Notes under the pieces: model-generated
The model's input: the letters and a program-made list of their open reading frames with translations, nothing else
Database searches by the model: none
Told to the model about the DNA's origin: nothing
Position numbers and translations under genes: made by a program
Assembly (NCBI GenBank): GCA_963738575.1
Contig: CAVTWY010000004.1
Location: 558,001 to 622,000, forward strand
DNA: 64,000 bases
Direction of reading: 5' to 3'
Origin: CAVTWY01 sp963738575
GTDB taxonomy: Bacteria > Pseudomonadota > Gammaproteobacteria > Burkholderiales > Burkholderiaceae_C
Part shown: in pieces, positions 61,112 to 64,000 of the stretch
How positions within the stretch are numbered: position 1 is the first letter of the stretch
Layout: every line of letters starts with the position of its first letter

Positions 61112-62329
61112 CTCAACAACCCCCTGGGCTGCACCGACCCCTCGGGGTACTTCAGCCTGCGCCGCGCGCACGCCCTGGGCGGCTCCATGGGAGACCCCGG
61201 CCTGTACTTCGTACGCAAGTGGGCCCTGGGCTACTTCAGAAGCATCAAAAACGAGTACGACCTCATCAGAAACCTGCCCGGTCAAAAGGGTGTCGACAAG
61301 TGGATGTTGGACAACCCCTGGGCCATCGCCATCGGCTCGGCCGTGGCCTCGTACTTTGGCGGACCCGTGGGCGCAGCCTTCGCTGCGGGCTACACCACCT
61401 ACGCCCAGACCGACGGCAACGTCGACGCGGCACGCAAGGCCGGCACCATCACTTACCTCACCGCCGCAGCGTTTTCGGCGGTGGGTGATGCGACGATGAC
61501 GGAGACGTACGGATTTGATGATGGCACCTCCTACACGCGCAACCTGTCCATGAGCGAGATGACGGCTGGGCAGATTGCAGGCAACGTCGCAGGCCACGCC
61601 CTGGTGGGCTGTGCGTCCTCGGCCGCCTCGGGGGGCAACTGCGGGCAGGGTGCGCTGGGCGCGGGGTTTGGGGCTGCGGCGGGGTTCGTGCCGGGGGCGG
61701 AGAACCTGGGTACAGTCGGCAAAGGTGTTTGGGTTACCGCTGTCGGCGGTGCTGCCTCACAATTGGGCGGTGGGAGCTTCTTGGATGGGGCTCGGTCTGC
61801 AATGCTGGGGTACCTTTTCAACGCTTGCGACCACGGGCAGTGTGGGTCGTCGCCAGAGGAGCGGTCCTTGCCCGTCGGTGCTTCAGTTGAGGGCGCAGTA
61901 GAGTGGACGCTTACTGGGCAAGTTGCAGGCAAGCTTGGGCCGTTAGGGTCATACGCTTTCGGGCCTGGACTTACTTTTGACGGGATTCTTCCCGTCGATT
62001 TTGGCTTCGTGACTGACTACTCGTTGCCGATTCGCGCTGGCGGATCATTGCACTTCGGAGGGTTGGCTCAAGTATCGGCTTTATCTGGCAGCATGCTTGC
62101 TATGAACGGCACTCAGTCAATGTCTTATAGCGCTGCACTCGGCCCATTAAGTGGTAACTTTGGCGTCGGTATGCAAACTGGGTCAGGGCGCGGGAATCTG
62201 AGCGGGGTTACGCTCACCTGGAGCCCAGTGTTAAACGTCGGCGGCGCGGTCCAACCACAGATCACGCGGACATTCACCATTCGTGGGGTCTATCAATGGA
62301 TGGCAACCCGTTTAGGAGGGCCTAAGTGA
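61112..62329 (+). CDS. Rhs tip 2: orphan RHS-end, pre-toxin region and Gly-rich toxin C-terminus
   Basis: The frame opens after TGA at 61100 and meets RHS sequence at LNNPLGCTDPSGYFSLRRAH. The first ATG is at 61187 (MGDPGLYFVRKW), giving 380 residues. A hydrophobic, Ala/Gly-rich pre-toxin region (WAIAIGSAVASYFGGPVGAA; AGHALVGCASSAASGGNCG) is shared with tips 1 and 3 and ends LGYLFNACDHGQC. The following 150 residues are unique: Gly/Ser/Leu-rich with alternating strands and no recognised catalytic motif. Its stop overlaps the next gene (GTGA). As an orphan tip it may be silent until recombined behind a full rhs gene. Confidence 0.8.
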   Translation, partial: LNNPLGCTDPSGYFSLRRAHALGGSMGDPGLYFVRKWALGYFRSIKNEYDLIRNLPGQKGVDKWMLDNPWAIAIGSAVASYFGGPVGAAFAAGYTTYAQTDGNVDAARKAGTITYLTAAAFSAVGDATMTETYGFDDGTSYTRNLSMSEMTAGQIAGNVAGHALVGCASSAASGGNCGQGALGAGFGAAAGFVPGAENLGTVGKGVWVTAVGGAASQLGGGSFLDGARSAMLGYLFNACDHGQCGSSPEERSLPVGASVEGAVEWTLTGQVAGKLGPLGSYAFGPGLTFDGILPVDFGFVTDYSLPIRAGGSLHFGGLAQVSALSGSMLAMNGTQSMSYSAALGPLSGNFGVGMQTGSGRGNLSGVTLTWSPVLNVGGAVQPQITRTFTIRGVYQWMATRLGGPK

Positions 62330-62625
62330 TCACAATTGTCAGCGCTGCGTTTGCAATGGCATGGATTTGTCTTCTTGCTGGAATGATCGGAATGTTGGTG
62401 CTCGCGCGCCGCTTTTCTCTCAAGCTAAAGCGAGAGCGCCGCTCCATGTTTGAGTGGGCACCAAAGATGTACTCATGGCCATATCATGCGCTTCGATCAC
62501 AAACTTGGTCGCGCACGTCTGATCGGCGAGTCGCTGCGTTTGCTCGGAGATCATTTTTGTTAGGTTTTTTCGCGCTAGGGTTTGTATTACTCGTTTCAAT
62601 TGGAGTCGAACATTTGACGTTGTAG
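62326..62625 (+). CDS. small two-helix membrane protein, putative immunity protein of Rhs tip 2
   Basis: 99 residues with two membrane helices (AAFAMAWICLLAGMIGMLVLA and SFLLGFFALGFVLLVSIGV) and a basic loop between (RRFSLKLKRERRS). The GTG overlaps the toxin stop, which indicates co-translation. A membrane location suggests that the cognate toxin acts at the membrane. The gene is richer in A/T than the surrounding Rhs sequence, as often found for horizontally acquired toxin/immunity modules. Family unknown. Confidence 0.6.
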   Translation: MITIVSAAFAMAWICLLAGMIGMLVLARRFSLKLKRERRSMFEWAPKMYSWPYHALRSQTWSRTSDRRVAAFARRSFLLGFFALGFVLLVSIGVEHLTL

Positions 62626-62687
62626 CTTTTTTCGTGGCTTACGGAATGTTTAGCCCCGCCCGGACTTTTTGCTGCTCGCAAGTGTGA

Positions 62688-64000
62688 CGAAGCTCACCCC
62701 AGTACCGCTGGAGCTACGACGAGAACCACGCCCGCATCCAGGAGCGGCGCACCAACGCCAACGGCACGCGCACGACATGGACCCTGAACCAAGGCCTGGG
62801 CTTTGAGCTGGAGGAGCTCAACGGCGCCTACCAGCAGCGCCACCACTTGAGCGCTGGTGGTCAGACGTTTGGGGTGCTGGTGGCAGCGGCCAACACCCCC
62901 AGCCTGGCAAGTGACGCGCGCGAGCCCAGCCCGCTTGGGTCCATCGCCCTGGCGCGGGCGGAGTTTTGGCAGCACGACCACCTGGGCAGCGTCAGCGCCA
63001 TCACCGACCACACCGGGGCGGTGCTGCAGCGCCTGGCCTACGACCCGTTTGGCAAGCGGCGCAACACCAACGGCAGCTACGACGAGTTTGGCACCATCGT
63101 GATGGACTGGAGTGCGCAGAGCGGCACCACCGACCGGGGCTTCACCGGCCACGAGCACCTCGATGACATCGGCCTGGTGCACATGAACGGGCGCATCTTC
63201 AACCCCACCCTGGCCACCTTCATGCAGGCTGACCCCTTCGTGCAAGACCCAGGCAACCTGCAAAACTACAACCGCTACGCCTACTGCTTCAACAACCCCC
63301 TGGGCTGCACCGACCCCTCGGGGTTCCTGAGCTTTCGCAACGAGTTTGATCTCATCCGCAACATCCCCGGGCAGCGCAGCATCGACCGCTGGATGGTCAG
63401 ACATCCTTGGGCCATTGCCATCGTGCAAATAGTTGCCACCGTCTATGGTGGGCCCGCTGGCGCAGCCATGGTTGCGGGGTACGCCTCGTACGTGCAGACT
63501 GATGGCGATGTGAACGCCGCCCGCAGAGCAAGCGCTGTCACCTACATCACTGCACAGGCATTCACTGCCGTGGGCGATGCGACGATGGCTGACGCAGCGT
63601 ACACGGACATCGCAGGCAACAACGTAGCCGCCAATGGCATGTCCACAGGCCAAGTCGCTGCCAACATTGCGGGCCACGCCCTGGTGGGCTGTGCGTCGGC
63701 TGAGGCCTCGGGGGGCAAGTGTGGGCAGGGTGCGCTGGCGGCGGGGTTTGGGGCTGCGGCGGGGTTCGTGCCGGGTATCGACAATGTGCTTGCTAAGGGT
63801 GTCTGGGTCACTGCGGTGGGGGGAATTGCGGCAGAATTGGGGGGCGGCAGCTTCAGGGATGGCGCTCAGTCTGCGCTCATGGGGTATGTTTTTAACTGTC
63901 TTGCGCACCAAGCCTGTGCTGGTCGCATACCCAAGGATGGCGATGGCTACCTTGAAACACGCTGGGTAGATGGCAAACCCTATATCGTTCGCCTCAATGG
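62688..64000 (+). CDS. Rhs tip 3: orphan RHS core and pre-toxin region, 3' end outside window
   Basis: The frame opens after a TGA at 62685 without a start codon and is RHS core from PQYRWSYDENHARIQE. It continues through the core end NNPLGCTDPSGFLSFRNEFD, the hydrophobic pre-toxin region (WAIAIVQIVATVYGGPAGAA; AGHALVGCASAEASGGKCG) and the boundary MGYVFNCLAHQAC. Its own C-terminal domain begins AGRIPKDGDGYLETRWVDGK, still open at the window end. Unlike tip 1, the frame has no lesion. The first 607 bases repeat tip 1. Confidence 0.85.
62692..63298 (+). repeat. 607-bp direct repeat, copy B (Rhs core)
   Basis: The partner of 56817-57423. Differences noticed include T for C at 62861 and A for C near 62910, both silent or nearly so. 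Confidence 0.92.

Noticed and set aside
1..64000. tRNA, rRNA, CRISPR array or replication origin
   Set aside because: No cloverleaf-like, rRNA-like or regularly spaced repeat sequence was noticed on reading; a covariance-model or repeat scan would be needed to exclude them fully.

Overview
The window looks like a GC-rich betaproteobacterial chromosome, most likely Comamonadaceae (Burkholderiales). The grounds are a methionine synthase split into two genes, a torF-glnK-amtB nitrogen operon behind a sigma-54 promoter, a betaproteobacterial-type gshA, and the gene order and codon bias of the F-type ATP synthase operon. The genus cannot be fixed from sequence reading alone. No rRNA, tRNA or CRISPR array was seen.

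Layout. 1-3.6 kb: the end of a GrpB-like gene, two GNAT acetyltransferases, a membrane PAS/degenerate-GGDEF protein (minus) and a DUF1653 protein. 3.6-8.7 kb: a rhodanese (minus) and split metH, with a SAH riboswitch directly before the second half. 9-12.5 kb: an exported DUF1800/DUF1501 pair. 12.7-19.1 kb: a zinc-ribbon/TAXI fusion, comM (minus), then torF-glnK-amtB. 19.2-24.8 kb: gshA, kup, benE-like, gshB. 24.8-28.8 kb: an unknown protein, an aminotransferase, cytochrome c', cytochrome b561 and a GNAT protein. 29.1-34.6 kb: a six-gene atypical chaperone/usher-like surface-fibre cluster. 34.5-38.6 kb: a DsbD-type reductase and a beta-propeller lipoprotein (both minus). 38.9-46.4 kb: the atpIBEFHAGDC operon, with a large hairpin element between atpA and atpG. 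46.5-47.2 kb: a VapBC module.

47.4-55.8 kb: a thioredoxin-like protein, then a polyamine-linked membrane cluster: SPFH/SHOCT protein, DUF4178 zinc-ribbon membrane protein, DUF350, membrane aminopropyltransferase, exported FAD oxidoreductase, AdoMet decarboxylase (minus) and PPK2. Five of these genes carry single-base-type frameshifts, although protein similarity continues across each break. None were found in the first 47.9 kb, so this is either a local assembly problem or recent decay.

55.9-64.0 kb is accessory: a FitAB/VapBC-like toxin-antitoxin pair followed by three same-strand Rhs tip fragments without full-length Rhs N-termini, each with a different C-terminal domain. Tip 1 is a decayed Rhs core whose PD-(D/E)XK-like nuclease toxin is split by an intact IS30-family element (24-bp perfect inverted repeats, CAA target duplication). 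Removing the element restores the toxin frame, and a putative immunity gene follows. Tip 2 has a Gly-rich C-terminus overlapping a small two-helix membrane protein. Tip 3 runs off the window. A 607-bp near-identical direct repeat links tips 1 and 3. This looks like an orphan rhs-CT/immunity array shaped by recombination.
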